Part shown: piece after piece, positions 45,283 through 54,708 of the stretch | Position numbering within the stretch: position 1 is the stretch's first letter | Layout: the number at the start of each line of letters is the position of its first letter | Assembly: GCF_029504395.1 (NCBI RefSeq) | Contig: NZ_JAQFIF010000001.1 | Span: 496,001 to 560,000, forward strand | Source of the DNA: Arthrobacter sp. ES3-54 | GTDB lineage: Bacteria > Actinomycetota > Actinomycetes > Actinomycetales > Micrococcaceae | Direction: 5' to 3' | DNA length: 64,000 nucleotides | Notes under the pieces: model-generated | Told to the model about the DNA's origin: nothing | Seen by the model: only the letters and a program-made list of their open reading frames with translations | Databases searched by the model: none | Position numbers and translations under genes: made by a program

Positions 45283-45324
45283 AAGTGCCGCCGTCGAGTT
45301 GTAGGACTCGACGGCGGCACTTTT
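45283..45324 (+). terminator. leuD terminator
   Basis: AAGTGCCGCCGTCGAGT pairs perfectly with ACTCGACGGCGGCACTT (17 bp), loop TGTAGG, overlapping TTTT. Lies between convergent leuD and the HNH gene. Confidence 0.85.
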
Positions 45325-45399
45325 GTCGTCGCCTCTTGGTTGTAGGCCATGCTGGTCCGGCCATCCAACGTCACGCTCCAACGTCCCGAGTCACTGGTC

Positions 45400-47250
45400 C
45401 TATGCCACCGCAACTGGAAGACGCTTTCCGATCCTGAGGGCCTTCGCCCGGTGCCGGAGCTGGCGTCGGTGCCGGGACCCCGGCGCATCCGTTCCGTACG
45501 CACGTGGGTCAAGAGGCGTTGTTGCAGAAAGCGGATCCCCCGTGGGCAAATCGCCCCAGGAAGCTGGTCCTGACAACGGCGCTCCAGGCAGCGGTGGCGC
45601 GGTGGAGTGGTAGGTGTGGCCGGTGGGGGTGGAGAGTTCGAGGGTGTGCCGCTGTCCGCGTGTGGATCTGGTTTCGTCCCTTGGTGCGGGGTCTGCCTCG
45701 AGGGCAGTCACGGGGCGGGCCGTCCAGCCGGGGGTTTCCTTGGTGTGGTTGCAGGCTTCGCAGAGCCCGGCGCCATTGGCCTGGGTGGTAGGCCCGCCGT
45801 GGTGCCAGGGGATGATGTGGTCCAGGTGCCGGATGGGGGCATCACAGTAGGGGGTGCGGCAGGTGTCGTCCCTGGTCTGGATGAAGCGGCGGAGCCCGTG
45901 CGGAAAGATCCGGGCCCGGGAGTCCATCGCGACGAGTTCGCCGGTGCCCGGGTGGGTGTAGAGCCGGCGGAGCCACACGGAGAAGGCGTTCTCGTCGGCA
46001 CCGGCGGAGGCATCGGACGCGTCACCGGGTCTCTTGGGGCTGCCGGGTCCCGGGGATCCGCCGGCTGCACCGCCGGAGCTCGTGCCCGGGGCGGGGCCGC
46101 CACCGGCGCCAGGTCCTATGTCGTCGGTTGTCTCGTCATCGCCGCCGGGTCTGATGGGGTTGCCGGGTCCCGGGGATCCGCCGGCTGTGCCGCCAGGTCC
46201 AGGCGGACCGGCTGTTGACTGGGCGGATTCCTGTGAGCCACGTTGTCCGGGTGAACCGACGCCGACGGCGTTGTATTTAGCCTTGGTGCGGTTGATGAGG
46301 GCGCGGGCCCAGCCGGCGGGGACGGTGCCGTAGCCGGGGATCCGGGCCGGCTCGGAGTCGGCCTGGAACAGGGTGCGGTCGGTCATGACGACCTGGATCT
46401 CGACCCCGGTGATCCCGCCCGGGGTGCCGGTGCAGCGCTCGACGAGGGTGTCGGCCATGGCCTGGCCGCGGCCCCTGGGGTCCCCGGCGGCCCGGAGGGT
46501 GTCGGCGTGCCGGGCCAGGGCGGTGTAGATGCCGACGCCGGCGGTGACCGGGAGCAGGGCGGTGAGGTAGCACATGGTGTCCGGGGCCGGGCGGAGGCTG
46601 ACATGCCGCTCACTGGCGGCGTGCGCGGCGCGGTCGGTGACGGTGCGCGGGTCCAGCCGGTACGCGGCGGCCCGGGCGGTGGCCACCAGCCGCCGGTCCC
46701 CGGCCCCCGCGAGGGCCCCGGTGTCGGGCGCGAGGTCCGCGTCGACGGCGGCCCGGTCCGCGGCGGTCAGGCAGGCTGTTTCGCGCACCAGCAGGGTGGC
46801 GCGCCATTCGTTCAGCTGCCCGGACTCGAGCGCGGCGAGGGTGTGCGGCATTCCGGTGACCAGCGCTTTCGCGAGGCCCAGGAGCCGGCCGCCCTTGGCG
46901 GGGGATTCGTGCCGGGCCAGGGCGAGTTGCGCGCCGACCCCGGCACCGAGCTGCTCCGCGGGGATCCCGGCGTCGGCCTGTTCGCGGCGCTGGAGAAGGT
47001 CGAACGCCACGGCCAGCCGGGCCTGCTCCGCGGACGCGGCGCACTTCTCGTTTTCCAGTTCCCGGATCCGATCGATGATCGCGGCACTGACCGCGGCCGG
47101 TGGGAGGGTGGCCAGCTGGGCGGCGGCTGCAGTGACTGACCCGCCGCGGTGGTCAGTGGCCGGCCCGGCGGCCGCACCGCGCCCGGCGCGACGGAGCCCA
47201 GCGTCGCTGTCTCCTGCCGGAACCACTTCGGGCCCCTGATTGCCGTCCAT
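45400..47250 (-). CDS. DUF222 / HNH endonuclease-type protein
   Basis: 616 residues. N-terminal and middle DUF222 (13E12-type) helices ([51 protein letters not shown]), a low-complexity Gly/Pro linker (about 345-430) with two near-identical units ([26 protein letters not shown]), and a C-terminal HNH ([20 protein letters not shown], then [14 protein letters not shown]). This family is multicopy in many actinobacteria; its mobility and role are debated. It stands between leuD and murA beside the repeat protein, so this pair may be a late insertion. Confidence 0.85.
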   Translation of the reverse strand: MDGNQGPEVVPAGDSDAGLRRAGRGAAAGPATDHRGGSVTAAAAQLATLPPAAVSAAIIDRIRELENEKCAASAEQARLAVAFDLLQRREQADAGIPAEQLGAGVGAQLALARHESPAKGGRLLGLAKALVTGMPHTLAALESGQLNEWRATLLVRETACLTAADRAAVDADLAPDTGALAGAGDRRLVATARAAAYRLDPRTVTDRAAHAASERHVSLRPAPDTMCYLTALLPVTAGVGIYTALARHADTLRAAGDPRGRGQAMADTLVERCTGTPGGITGVEIQVVMTDRTLFQADSEPARIPGYGTVPAGWARALINRTKAKYNAVGVGSPGQRGSQESAQSTAGPPGPGGTAGGSPGPGNPIRPGGDDETTDDIGPGAGGGPAPGTSSGGAAGGSPGPGSPKRPGDASDASAGADENAFSVWLRRLYTHPGTGELVAMDSRARIFPHGLRRFIQTRDDTCRTPYCDAPIRHLDHIIPWHHGGPTTQANGAGLCEACNHTKETPGWTARPVTALEADPAPRDETRSTRGQRHTLELSTPTGHTYHSTAPPLPGAPLSGPASWGDLPTGDPLSATTPLDPRAYGTDAPGSRHRRQLRHRAKALRIGKRLPVAVA

Positions 47251-47335
47251 GAATCAAGTTTCGTCGCGACCTACGACAATATAGGGGGCCGTCTGGTCTG
47301 GTCCGCGCGCCAGGCGTTTAGCGAATACTCCGCCG

Positions 47336-49303
47336 CTAGCGGCTGACGGCGGCGGTGGGGGCGGAGGTCTTGGAAGTGGTGGTGAATCCGGCCTTCTTGC
47401 CTGTTACGCGGACCGTGACGGTCTTTGCTATGTCGGTGGCCGTGAGCTTGTAGCTGGGCAAGTTGGCCCCGGTGATGGCGACGCCGGAGCGGTACCACTG
47501 GTAGGTCAGTGCCACCGGGGCCGGCGACCAGGTCCCCGGGACGGCCGTGATGGTGCTGCCGACCTTGGTTGTGCCCGACAAAGTGGGCGTGGCCGTCTTC
47601 AATGTGCCCGCGGTGACGGCGATCGTGGGGGCGGAGGTCTTGGAGGTGGTGGTGAATCCGGCCTGCTTGCCGGTTACGCGGACCGTGATGGACTTTCCGA
47701 TGTCGCTGGCCGTGAGCTTGTAGCTCGGCAAGTTGGTCCCGGTGATGGCGACGCCGGAGCGGTACCACTGGTAGGTGAGTGCCACCGGGACCGGCGACCA
47801 GGTTCCCGACGTGGCCGTGAGGGTGCTGCCGACCTTGGCTGTGCCCGACAAAGTGGGTGTGGTCGCCTTCAATGTGCCAGCCGTGACGGCGATCGTGGGG
47901 GCGGAGGTCTTGGAAGTGGTGGTAAATCCGGCCTTCTTGCCTTTTACGCGGACCGTGATGGTCTTTCCGATGTCGGTGGCCGTGAGCTTGTAGCTGGGCA
48001 AGCTGGCCCCGGTGATGGCGACGCCGGAGCGGTACCACTGGTAGGCGAGTGCCACCGGGGCCGGCAGCCAGGTTCCCGGGACGGCCGTGAGGGTGCTGCC
48101 GACCTTGGCGGTGCCCGACACAGTGGGCGTGGGTGTTGCTTTGAGACCAGGCAGGGTTGCCGTCACGTTGAGCGTGGCGAGGGTTTGGAAGCCTGTTGAG
48201 GTGTTGCCGAGGGTGTCGTCGAGGGGGAAGAGGGTGACGTTCCAGGTTCCGGTGGCGGAGCCTTGGGGGATCGTCATGGTGCGTTCCCAAGTGCCGTCGC
48301 GGGTAGTGCCGGAGACCAGGGTCATCTCGCCGAAGCCCTGGCTCTGTCCGGTGGTGTCGTGGCCCAGGGTCACCACAGGTTCGTCGGCGCCGGTCCGGTC
48401 GGTCAAACGCACAGTGACTTTGACGGTGGCCGGTCCCGTGGCGATGTTCAGTGACTTAGGCGTGACGGCGGAGCTGACCATCACGGGCCCTGTCACATCG
48501 GACGGAGTGCCGGTCACGTTCAGGGTGCCGAGGGTTTGGAAGCCTGTTGAGGTGTTGCCGAGGGTGTCGTCGAGGGGGAAGAGGGTGACGTTCCAGGTTC
48601 CGGTGGCGGAGCCTTGGGGGATCGTCATGGTGCGTTCCCAAGTGCCGTCGCGGGTAGTGCCGGAGACCAGGGTCATCTCGCCGAAGCCCTGGCTCTGCCC
48701 GGTGGCGTCGTGGCCCAGGGTCACCACAGGTTCGTCGGCGCCGGTCCGGTCGGTCAAACGCACAGTGACTTTGACGGTGGCCGGTCCCGTGGCGATGTTC
48801 AGTGACTTGGGCGTGACCGTGGAGCTGACCATCACGGGCCCGGTCACATCGGACGGAGTGCCGGTCACATTGAGAGTGGCGAGGGTTTGGAAGCCTGTTG
48901 AAGTGTTGCCGAGGGTGTCGTCGAGCGGGAAGAGGGTGACTCTCCACGTTCCGGTGGCGGAGCCTTGGGGGATCGTCATGGTGCGTTCCCAAGTGCCGTC
49001 GCGGGTAGTGCCGGAGACCAGGGTCATCTCACCGAAGCCCTGGCTCTGCCCGCTGGCGTCGTGGCCCAGGGTCACCACAGGTTCGTCGGCCCCGGTCTGG
49101 TCGGTCAAACGCACAGTAACTTTGACACTGGCCGGTCCCGTGGCGATGTTCAGCGACTTGGGCGTGACGGCGGAGCTGACCATGACAGGCCCTGTCATAT
49201 CCGAGGCAGCGCTGGCGACAGGCGCCGTGACAAGCGAAAGAATTGTGAAGATCGCCAGGCAAAAGGTCATGACGGCAGTTCTTGATTTGATGTTGGTGAT
49301 CAC
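47336..49303 (-). CDS. Secreted protein of three 117-aa and three 90-aa tandem repeats
   Basis: 655 residues. The start is GTG 49303 after a G-run; a longer frame (49441) lacks a good start. Signal peptide: MTFCLAIFTILSLVTAPVAS. Three 117-residue modules then follow (TGPVMVSSAVTPKSLNIAT, ending LATLNVTGTPSDV), each a beta-sandwich-like unit, then three 90-residue Ig-like modules (SGTAKVGSTLTAVPGTW, AYQWYRSGVAITG, TVRVKGKKAGFTTTSKTSAP). DNA repeats have 351-bp and 270-bp periods with very few differences. The 90-aa module also ends the SASA-type esterase at 34445. No enzymatic domain; likely a surface or adhesive protein. Confidence 0.75.
   Translation of the reverse strand: MITNIKSRTAVMTFCLAIFTILSLVTAPVASAASDMTGPVMVSSAVTPKSLNIATGPASVKVTVRLTDQTGADEPVVTLGHDASGQSQGFGEMTLVSGTTRDGTWERTMTIPQGSATGTWRVTLFPLDDTLGNTSTGFQTLATLNVTGTPSDVTGPVMVSSTVTPKSLNIATGPATVKVTVRLTDRTGADEPVVTLGHDATGQSQGFGEMTLVSGTTRDGTWERTMTIPQGSATGTWNVTLFPLDDTLGNTSTGFQTLGTLNVTGTPSDVTGPVMVSSAVTPKSLNIATGPATVKVTVRLTDRTGADEPVVTLGHDTTGQSQGFGEMTLVSGTTRDGTWERTMTIPQGSATGTWNVTLFPLDDTLGNTSTGFQTLATLNVTATLPGLKATPTPTVSGTAKVGSTLTAVPGTWLPAPVALAYQWYRSGVAITGASLPSYKLTATDIGKTITVRVKGKKAGFTTTSKTSAPTIAVTAGTLKATTPTLSGTAKVGSTLTATSGTWSPVPVALTYQWYRSGVAITGTNLPSYKLTASDIGKSITVRVTGKQAGFTTTSKTSAPTIAVTAGTLKTATPTLSGTTKVGSTITAVPGTWSPAPVALTYQWYRSGVAITGANLPSYKLTATDIAKTVTVRVTGKKAGFTTTSKTSAPTAAVSR
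47339..48142 (-). repeat. Three tandem 270-bp repeats
   Basis: Copies recur every 270 bp (the shared GCGGAGGTCT block is at 47361, 47631 and 47901). Differences are scattered single bases, so the duplications are recent or kept alike by gene conversion. They encode the Ig-like modules. Confidence 0.85.
48143..49195 (-). repeat. Three tandem 351-bp repeats
   Basis: Copies of 351 bp (49195-48845, 48844-48494, 48493-48143), nearly identical at the nucleotide level. They encode the 117-residue modules. Confidence 0.9.
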
Positions 49304-49636
49304 CAACGGCCCCCCAAGGCTCGTGCGGCCGTTGGCCGCAGTGAATGGGTCCGCGAGCGGCGGACCTCGTGATTGTAGCGGGCGCCACCCACAGCGGAGG
49401 AACCGGCACGCCTCCCGCGTCTTTCCGCCACGCCGGGACAATGAGCCGGAGACGATGAGATGTGTAGCGACACCGGCAACTCGGAGGCTCCTAGTCCGCG
49501 TTGCCGTATCAATGCAGGCAGGGCAATGTGAGGCTTATCGAAGCGCTCCGTATTTCAGATCGGTAACGGATGCTCCTATGCTTAGCTGGAGCCTTTGTAA
49601 GGATTTGGGGGCGAGTAGTCGTGAGGAAACCGGTAT
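49304..49636. promoter_or_regulatory. murA upstream region
   Basis: No gene in this gap. TATGCT (49577-49582) could be the -10 of murA, giving a leader of about 48 nt. It lies inside the loop of an inverted repeat GCTCC...GGAGC (49572-49592). GAGGAAA before ATG 49637 is the ribosome site. Confidence 0.35.
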
Positions 49637-50962
49637 ATGAGTAGTGTTCTGACAATCCGCGGAGGCGTCCCGCTAACTGGCCGCGTCACCGTTCGCGGGG
49701 CCAAGAATCTTGTCCCCAAGGCCATGGTCGCTGCCCTTCTGGGCAACGAGCCATCGGTGTTGCGCAACGTGCCTGAAATTAAGGACGTTGAGGTTGTCAC
49801 GAGCCTGCTTCAGCTCCACGGCGTCAGGGTTGACAAGGACCCTGTGACCGGCGATCTGACGCTTGACCCGAAGGACGCCAAGACCGCCTCCAGCACGGCC
49901 ATCGATGCCCACGCCGGCGATTCGCGCATCCCGATTCTGCTGTGCGGGCCACTGATCCACGCCATCGGCGAGGCCTTCATCCCTGATCTGGGCGGCTGCA
50001 AGATCGGCGACCGTCCGATCGACTACCACCTCAATGTCCTGCGCCAGTTCGGTGCGGTCGTGGAAAAGCGCCCCGGCGGCATCCACATCTCCGCGCCCAA
50101 CGGGCTCAAGGGCGCCAAGATTGTGCTGCCCTACCCGTCCGTCGGCGCCACCGAGCAGGTCCTGCTGAGCGCCACCCGCGCCGAGGGCATCACCGAGCTC
50201 TCCGGCGCGGCCACCGAGCCGGAAATCGTGGACCTCATCGCGGTGCTGCAGAAGATGGGCGCGATCATCAGCGTCCAGACTGACCGCACCATCCGGATCG
50301 AAGGCGTCCGGGACCTGGGCGGGTACAACCACCGGGCCCTTTCGGACCGCAACGAGTCGGCCTCCTGGGCGTCCGCGGCCTTGGTCACCCGTGGCGACAT
50401 CTTTGTCGAAGGCGCCACGCAGCGGGACATGATGACCTTCCTGAACACTTACCGCAAGGTGGGCGGCGGGATGGACATCGGCGACGACGGTATCCGCTTC
50501 TACCACCGTGGCGGCAAGCTCAACCCTTTGGTTCTTGAAACTGACGTGCATCCCGGCTTCATGACGGACTGGCAGCAGCCCCTCATCGTCGCCCTGACCC
50601 AGGCCGAGGGCGTCTCGATCGTCCACGAGACCGTGTACGAGAACCGGTTCGGCTTCACGGATGCACTAATCCGCATGGGCGCCAATATCCAGGTCCACCG
50701 CGAGTGCCTCGGCAGCGTGCCGTGCCGCTTTGGGCAGCGCAACTTCCTGCACTCCGCCGTAATCTCCGGACCTACGCAGCTCACGGGCACTGACATCGAC
50801 GTCCCGGACTTGCGCGGCGGATTCAGCCATCTCATCGCCGCGCTGGCCGCCAACGGCACCTCCCGCGTCACGGGAATCGACATCATCAACCGCGGTTACG
50901 AGCGCTTCAGCGAGAAGCTCGCGGGCCTCGGCGCCGATTTCGACATCACATCAGCCAAGTAG
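49637..50962 (+). CDS. murA: UDP-N-acetylglucosamine 1-carboxyvinyltransferase
   Basis: First committed step of peptidoglycan synthesis: adds enolpyruvyl from PEP to UDP-GlcNAc. 441 residues. Motifs: GRVTVRGAKNLVPKAMVAAL, and the active-site loop LGGCKIGDRPIDYH with the catalytic Cys (about residue 121). Mycobacteria have Asp there; the Cys here predicts sensitivity to fosfomycin-type modification. TDWQQPLIVALTQAEG also fits. Upstream of plsC-gpsA-ddl with short gaps, so a four-gene envelope operon. Confidence 0.96.
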   Translation: MSSVLTIRGGVPLTGRVTVRGAKNLVPKAMVAALLGNEPSVLRNVPEIKDVEVVTSLLQLHGVRVDKDPVTGDLTLDPKDAKTASSTAIDAHAGDSRIPILLCGPLIHAIGEAFIPDLGGCKIGDRPIDYHLNVLRQFGAVVEKRPGGIHISAPNGLKGAKIVLPYPSVGATEQVLLSATRAEGITELSGAATEPEIVDLIAVLQKMGAIISVQTDRTIRIEGVRDLGGYNHRALSDRNESASWASAALVTRGDIFVEGATQRDMMTFLNTYRKVGGGMDIGDDGIRFYHRGGKLNPLVLETDVHPGFMTDWQQPLIVALTQAEGVSIVHETVYENRFGFTDALIRMGANIQVHRECLGSVPCRFGQRNFLHSAVISGPTQLTGTDIDVPDLRGGFSHLIAALAANGTSRVTGIDIINRGYERFSEKLAGLGADFDITSAK

Positions 50963-50972
50963 CGGGGACCAG

Positions 50973-51779
50973 TTGAAGGAATCGGCCAAGAGCCACGCCA
51001 CGTTCGTGGCGGTCGCCGGGATCGTCCGGCCCGTGATGAACCTGCTGATGAACAAGAAGTGGGATGGCCTCGAGAAGCTGCCTGCCGGGGGTTTCATCGC
51101 CGCACCCAACCACTGCACGGAGATCGATCCGCTGGTGGTGGGGCACATGCTCTTTAACCAGAAACGGATGCCGCACTTCCTCGCCAAAGCCGGTCTCTTC
51201 AAGGTGCCCGTGCTGGGCGCTGTCCTGCGGTCCACCAAGCAGATCCCGGTGGAACGCTCGACGGCGGGGGCGAACCGTTCGCTGCAGCTCGCCAAGGAGA
51301 TCGTGAACGAGGGCGGGGCGATCATCATCTACCCTGAGGGAACCCTGACCAGAGACCCGGCACTGTGGCCGATGAGGGGGCACACCGGTGCCGCGCGCAT
51401 GGCGCTGGAGAGCGGCATTCCCGTGGTGCCCATGGCCCATTGGGGTGCCCAAGAGGTCTTCCCCCGGTATGCGAAGCGTTTCTACATCTTCCCCCGCAAG
51501 ACGTCCCGCCTGGTGGTTGGGGATCCCGTGGACCTGAGCGCCTTTGCAGGCCGCCCGCTGGATAAAGCGACGCTCGCCGCAGCCACGAATGTCATCATGG
51601 ACGCCATTACCGGCCTCCTGGCGGGACTGCGCGGCGAACAGCCGCCCGCGCAGCGGTGGGATCCGGCGGCGCACAACCAGTCCACGCAGGGTCGCTTCGT
51701 CGAGCGGGGCAGCAACGAAGGCAGTGCTATCCAAGAGGGTGGCGCATCAAACGAGAACACTGGGGACAGCACCGGATGA
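50973..51779 (+). CDS. plsC: 1-acyl-sn-glycerol-3-phosphate acyltransferase
   Basis: 268 residues. Acyltransferase block I APNHCTEIDPLVVGH (NHx4D, about residues 45-52), block II LGAVLRSTKQIPVERS, block III IIIYPEGTLTRDP (about 120) and block IV GIPVVPMAHWG: converts lysophosphatidate to phosphatidate at the membrane. TTG 50973 is used, with GGGGA about 6 nt upstream; 10 nt after the murA stop. The C-terminal 45 residues are polar and disordered. The stop overlaps gpsA (ATGA). Confidence 0.92.
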   Translation: MKESAKSHATFVAVAGIVRPVMNLLMNKKWDGLEKLPAGGFIAAPNHCTEIDPLVVGHMLFNQKRMPHFLAKAGLFKVPVLGAVLRSTKQIPVERSTAGANRSLQLAKEIVNEGGAIIIYPEGTLTRDPALWPMRGHTGAARMALESGIPVVPMAHWGAQEVFPRYAKRFYIFPRKTSRLVVGDPVDLSAFAGRPLDKATLAAATNVIMDAITGLLAGLRGEQPPAQRWDPAAHNQSTQGRFVERGSNEGSAIQEGGASNENTGDSTG

Positions 51780-52828
51780 CGGTTAACTTTGAACGAGAAA
51801 CATCGGCCAGCACCGTGGCCGTCCTGGGGGCAGGCTCCTGGGGTACCACTTTCGCCAAGGTGGTCGCAGACGCGGCTACGGCCTCCGGCGTCGAACGAAG
51901 CATTCGCCTCTGGGGCCGGCGTCCGGAAATTGTGGACCAGATCAACACCCAGCACCGCAATGAGCAGTACCTGAAGGGCATCACGCTGCCGTCCAGCATC
52001 ACCGCGTCCAAGGAGGTCTCCGAGGTCTTGGCGGGCGCGGAGCTGGTCATCCTGGCGGTTCCGGCACAGACACTGCGGCCGCAACTGCAAGCCTGGAAGG
52101 AGCATCTGGCGCCCGGCGCCGTCGTGGTGTCCCTCATGAAGGGCCTCGAGCTCCACACCGATGCCCGCATGAGCGAGGTCATCTGCACGGAGCTGGACCT
52201 GCCGGCGGACCGCGTCGCCGTGGTATCCGGGCCCAACTTGGCCATGGAGATCGCCCGGGAAGAACCGACCGCGTCCGTCGTGGCCTGCACGGATCCGGTC
52301 ACGGCAGGATGGATCGCCCGCAGCTGTACGGCGCCCTATTTCCGCCCGTACACCACAACGGATGTGATCGGCGTCGAAATCGGCGGGATCGTCAAGAACG
52401 TCATCGCCCTGGCCGTGGGAATTTGCGAGGGCAAGAAGATGGGGGACAACACCAAGGCCTCCGTCATCACACGCGGCCTGGCGGAGACCTCCCGGCTGAC
52501 CCTCGCCCTGGGCGGCGAGGCCCGGACCATGGCCGGGCTGGCCGGTCTGGGTGACCTCGTGGCCACCTGTTCCTCTCCGCTGTCCCGGAACCACACGGCC
52601 GGCAGGCTGCTCGGCAAGGGCCTGACCCTCGAAGAAGTCACGGCCGAAATGAAGCAGACGGCTGAAGGCATCAAATCCAGCCAGGCGGTCCACGAACTTG
52701 CCGGAAAACTCGGCGTCGACATGCCCATCACTGCGGCCGTCGTCGCAGTCCTGGCCGGAAAACTGTCCGTCGACGAACTGGGTCCGCTGCTGCTGTCCCG
52801 GGACCTGAAACCCGAAGGCGATCACTGA
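51776..52828 (+). CDS. gpsA: Glycerol-3-phosphate dehydrogenase [NAD(P)+]
   Basis: Makes sn-glycerol-3-phosphate for phospholipids. 350 residues. VAVLGAGSWGTTFAK (dinucleotide site, residues about 15-28), VSGPNLAMEIAREEPT, GVEIGGIVKNVIALAVGICEG, and GLAGLGDLVATCSSPLSRN are the family signatures. Coupled to plsC by a 4-nt overlap, which fits their shared use in phosphatidate synthesis. Confidence 0.96.
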   Translation: MTVNFERETSASTVAVLGAGSWGTTFAKVVADAATASGVERSIRLWGRRPEIVDQINTQHRNEQYLKGITLPSSITASKEVSEVLAGAELVILAVPAQTLRPQLQAWKEHLAPGAVVVSLMKGLELHTDARMSEVICTELDLPADRVAVVSGPNLAMEIAREEPTASVVACTDPVTAGWIARSCTAPYFRPYTTTDVIGVEIGGIVKNVIALAVGICEGKKMGDNTKASVITRGLAETSRLTLALGGEARTMAGLAGLGDLVATCSSPLSRNHTAGRLLGKGLTLEEVTAEMKQTAEGIKSSQAVHELAGKLGVDMPITAAVVAVLAGKLSVDELGPLLLSRDLKPEGDH

Positions 52829-52830
52829 GA

Positions 52831-53976
52831 GTGTCAGAGAAAATCATGACCACAGAAGGCCGTACGGGCCAGCCCAAGCCCCGCGTGGCGGTGCTGTTCG
52901 GCGGCCGCTCCAGCGAGCACGCCGTGAGCTGCGTGACGGCCGCCGGCGTCCTGGGGGCCATCGATACCGACAAGTACGACGTCATCCCGATCGGGATCGC
53001 CAAGACCGGCCAATGGGTTTTGGTCTCCGGCGATACCAACGCGTGGTCGCTTTCCTCCTCGTCGCTGCCAGAGGTGGCGCCGTCGGCACAGACCGTGGCC
53101 CTGGCGGAGATCGGCGGCGCGCACCAACTGATCGTCGCCGCCCCGAACACGGTCCCAGAAGAGCTCGGCGCTGTCGACGTCGTCTTCCCGCTGCTGCACG
53201 GGCCCTTCGGCGAAGACGGAACCATCCAGGGCCTCCTGGAACTGTCCGACACCCGCTATGTGGGCGCCGGCGTGCTCGCGTCCGCGGTCGGCATGGACAA
53301 GCACTTCATGAAGGTGGTCTTTGAGTCGGTCGGGCTCCACGTGGGACCGTACATCGCCGTGACCGACCGGCAATGGCGCAATGATCCGGAGACCGTCCGC
53401 AAGCGCGTGGACCAACTCGGCTTCCCCGTGTTCGTCAAGCCCGCCCGGGCCGGGTCCTCCATGGGCATCTCCAAGGTGGATTCCCTCGAAGGCCTGGACA
53501 CCGCAATCGAGACCGCCCGGGAGCACGATCCCAAACTGGTCATCGAGGCCGGCATCACGGGACGCGAGATTGAGTGCGCCGTCTTGGAGGGCCGGGGGAC
53601 CGATGGCCCCCGGACATCCATGCCCGGCGAGATTTCCGTGGCCGGCGGCGGGCACGAGTTCTATGACTTCAACGCCAAATATGTGGACGACGCCGCCGCG
53701 CTCAGCTGCCCGGCCGACCTCCCCGAGGAAGCGATCACCCGGGTCCGGGAACTGGCCGCCGTCGCCTTCGACGCTGTCGGCGGTGAGGGACTGAGCCGGG
53801 TTGATTTCTTTTACACCCCAGATGGCGATCTGATTATCAACGAGATCAACACGATGCCCGGCTTTACGCCCAAGAGCATGTACCCGCAGATGTGGAAGGC
53901 CTCAGGCCTGGGCTACGCAGAGCTGATTGACGAGCTGATCCACCTCGCACTGCACCGCAAGACCGGCCTGCGCTAG
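52831..53976 (+). CDS. ddl: D-alanine-D-alanine ligase
   Basis: Joins two D-Ala for the peptidoglycan stem peptide. 381 residues; ATP-grasp. Motifs: VLFGGRSSEHAVS at the N-terminus, PLLHGPFGEDGTIQG, FVKPARAGSSMGISKV, and LIINEINTMPGFTPKSMYPQ with metal-binding Asn/Glu (about 336). GTG 52831 is two bases after gpsA; ATG 52846 is an alternative. Last gene of murA-plsC-gpsA-ddl. Confidence 0.96.
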   Translation: MSEKIMTTEGRTGQPKPRVAVLFGGRSSEHAVSCVTAAGVLGAIDTDKYDVIPIGIAKTGQWVLVSGDTNAWSLSSSSLPEVAPSAQTVALAEIGGAHQLIVAAPNTVPEELGAVDVVFPLLHGPFGEDGTIQGLLELSDTRYVGAGVLASAVGMDKHFMKVVFESVGLHVGPYIAVTDRQWRNDPETVRKRVDQLGFPVFVKPARAGSSMGISKVDSLEGLDTAIETAREHDPKLVIEAGITGREIECAVLEGRGTDGPRTSMPGEISVAGGGHEFYDFNAKYVDDAAALSCPADLPEEAITRVRELAAVAFDAVGGEGLSRVDFFYTPDGDLIINEINTMPGFTPKSMYPQMWKASGLGYAELIDELIHLALHRKTGLR

Positions 53977-53997
53977 GCTTCGCCGGGCCAGCAGAAC

Positions 53998-54498
53998 CTA
54001 TTTGCTGGTCGGCAGGTTCTGCAGGTCTTCCTGGCCCACGCACTTCCGGGTCGCCTTGATCTTCTGCGCCGCTGAGGAGAGGTCGGCCAGTACGGTAGCC
54101 GAACTGATCTTGTCCGGATTCATCAGGATCTCCGTCGCCGGTTCGCGGCCGAACGTGGTCAGCGTCCACACCGGGTTGCCCTCCTTGATGACCCAGTCGA
54201 CGTCGTTGACGCTCACGCAGCGATCCGTGGTGGGTCCTGGGACGTTGACTCCACAGCGAAGGATCACCGCGGATGGATCGCCCCACGCCGCCGTGGCCTG
54301 GGCATTTGTCTTGCGCAGCTTGGCGTCGCCGATTGCGTCTGGAAGCGCCAGCATCATGGGCGCGCAGGCCGCGTTCGCAGCATCCTTGGCCGGCGTTACG
54401 TCGACCACCGGGGAGCAGGACGTCAGGGCAAGGCCGGCCGCGATGGCCGCAACAGCGAGGGAAGGGCGCGCCGAAACGAACCGTCTGAAGTGGAGCAT
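53998..54498 (-). CDS. DUF3515 lipoprotein
   Basis: 166 residues. Lipobox LALTSC (Cys about residue 28) after a short basic N-terminus; then a Cys-rich DUF3515 domain (CAPMMLALPD, WGDPSAVILRCGV, CVSVNDVDWVIKEG, FGREPATEILMN). Known in actinobacteria next to ddl and thiL; role unknown. TAAGCT (complement of 54505-54510) lies 6 nt before ATG 54498, so leaderless. Convergent with ddl. Confidence 0.9.
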   Translation of the reverse strand: MLHFRRFVSARPSLAVAAIAAGLALTSCSPVVDVTPAKDAANAACAPMMLALPDAIGDAKLRKTNAQATAAWGDPSAVILRCGVNVPGPTTDRCVSVNDVDWVIKEGNPVWTLTTFGREPATEILMNPDKISSATVLADLSSAAQKIKATRKCVGQEDLQNLPTSK

Positions 54499-54708
54499 TC
54501 ATCCAGCTTATCCCGGCCCGCGTGGCGCAATTGTCCCGGCCTACCTGCCCTATATCATGGCCCGGTGGCACTTCGGTGAACAGCCGGTGCCTTCCGTCAA
54601 GTAGACTGGGGGGACCGTGCAACGCTGGGGTTTTGCCGACAATGACGTTTGTGATGGCCACGACCGCACACGCTTGATTAAATCTCGTACCTGGGGGAGG
54701 GCCTGTCG

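Noticed and set aside
47339..49195. CRISPR-like array
   Set aside because: Repeat units are 270 and 351 bp, contiguous without spacers, and coding; no cas genes are seen. No CRISPR array was seen anywhere in the window.
48087..49640. Plus-strand frame of about 517 codons opposite the repeat exoprotein
   Set aside because: It has the same 351-bp periodicity only because it is the complement of the repeats. It lacks a signal peptide, and the minus frame has a signal peptide and beta-type modules.
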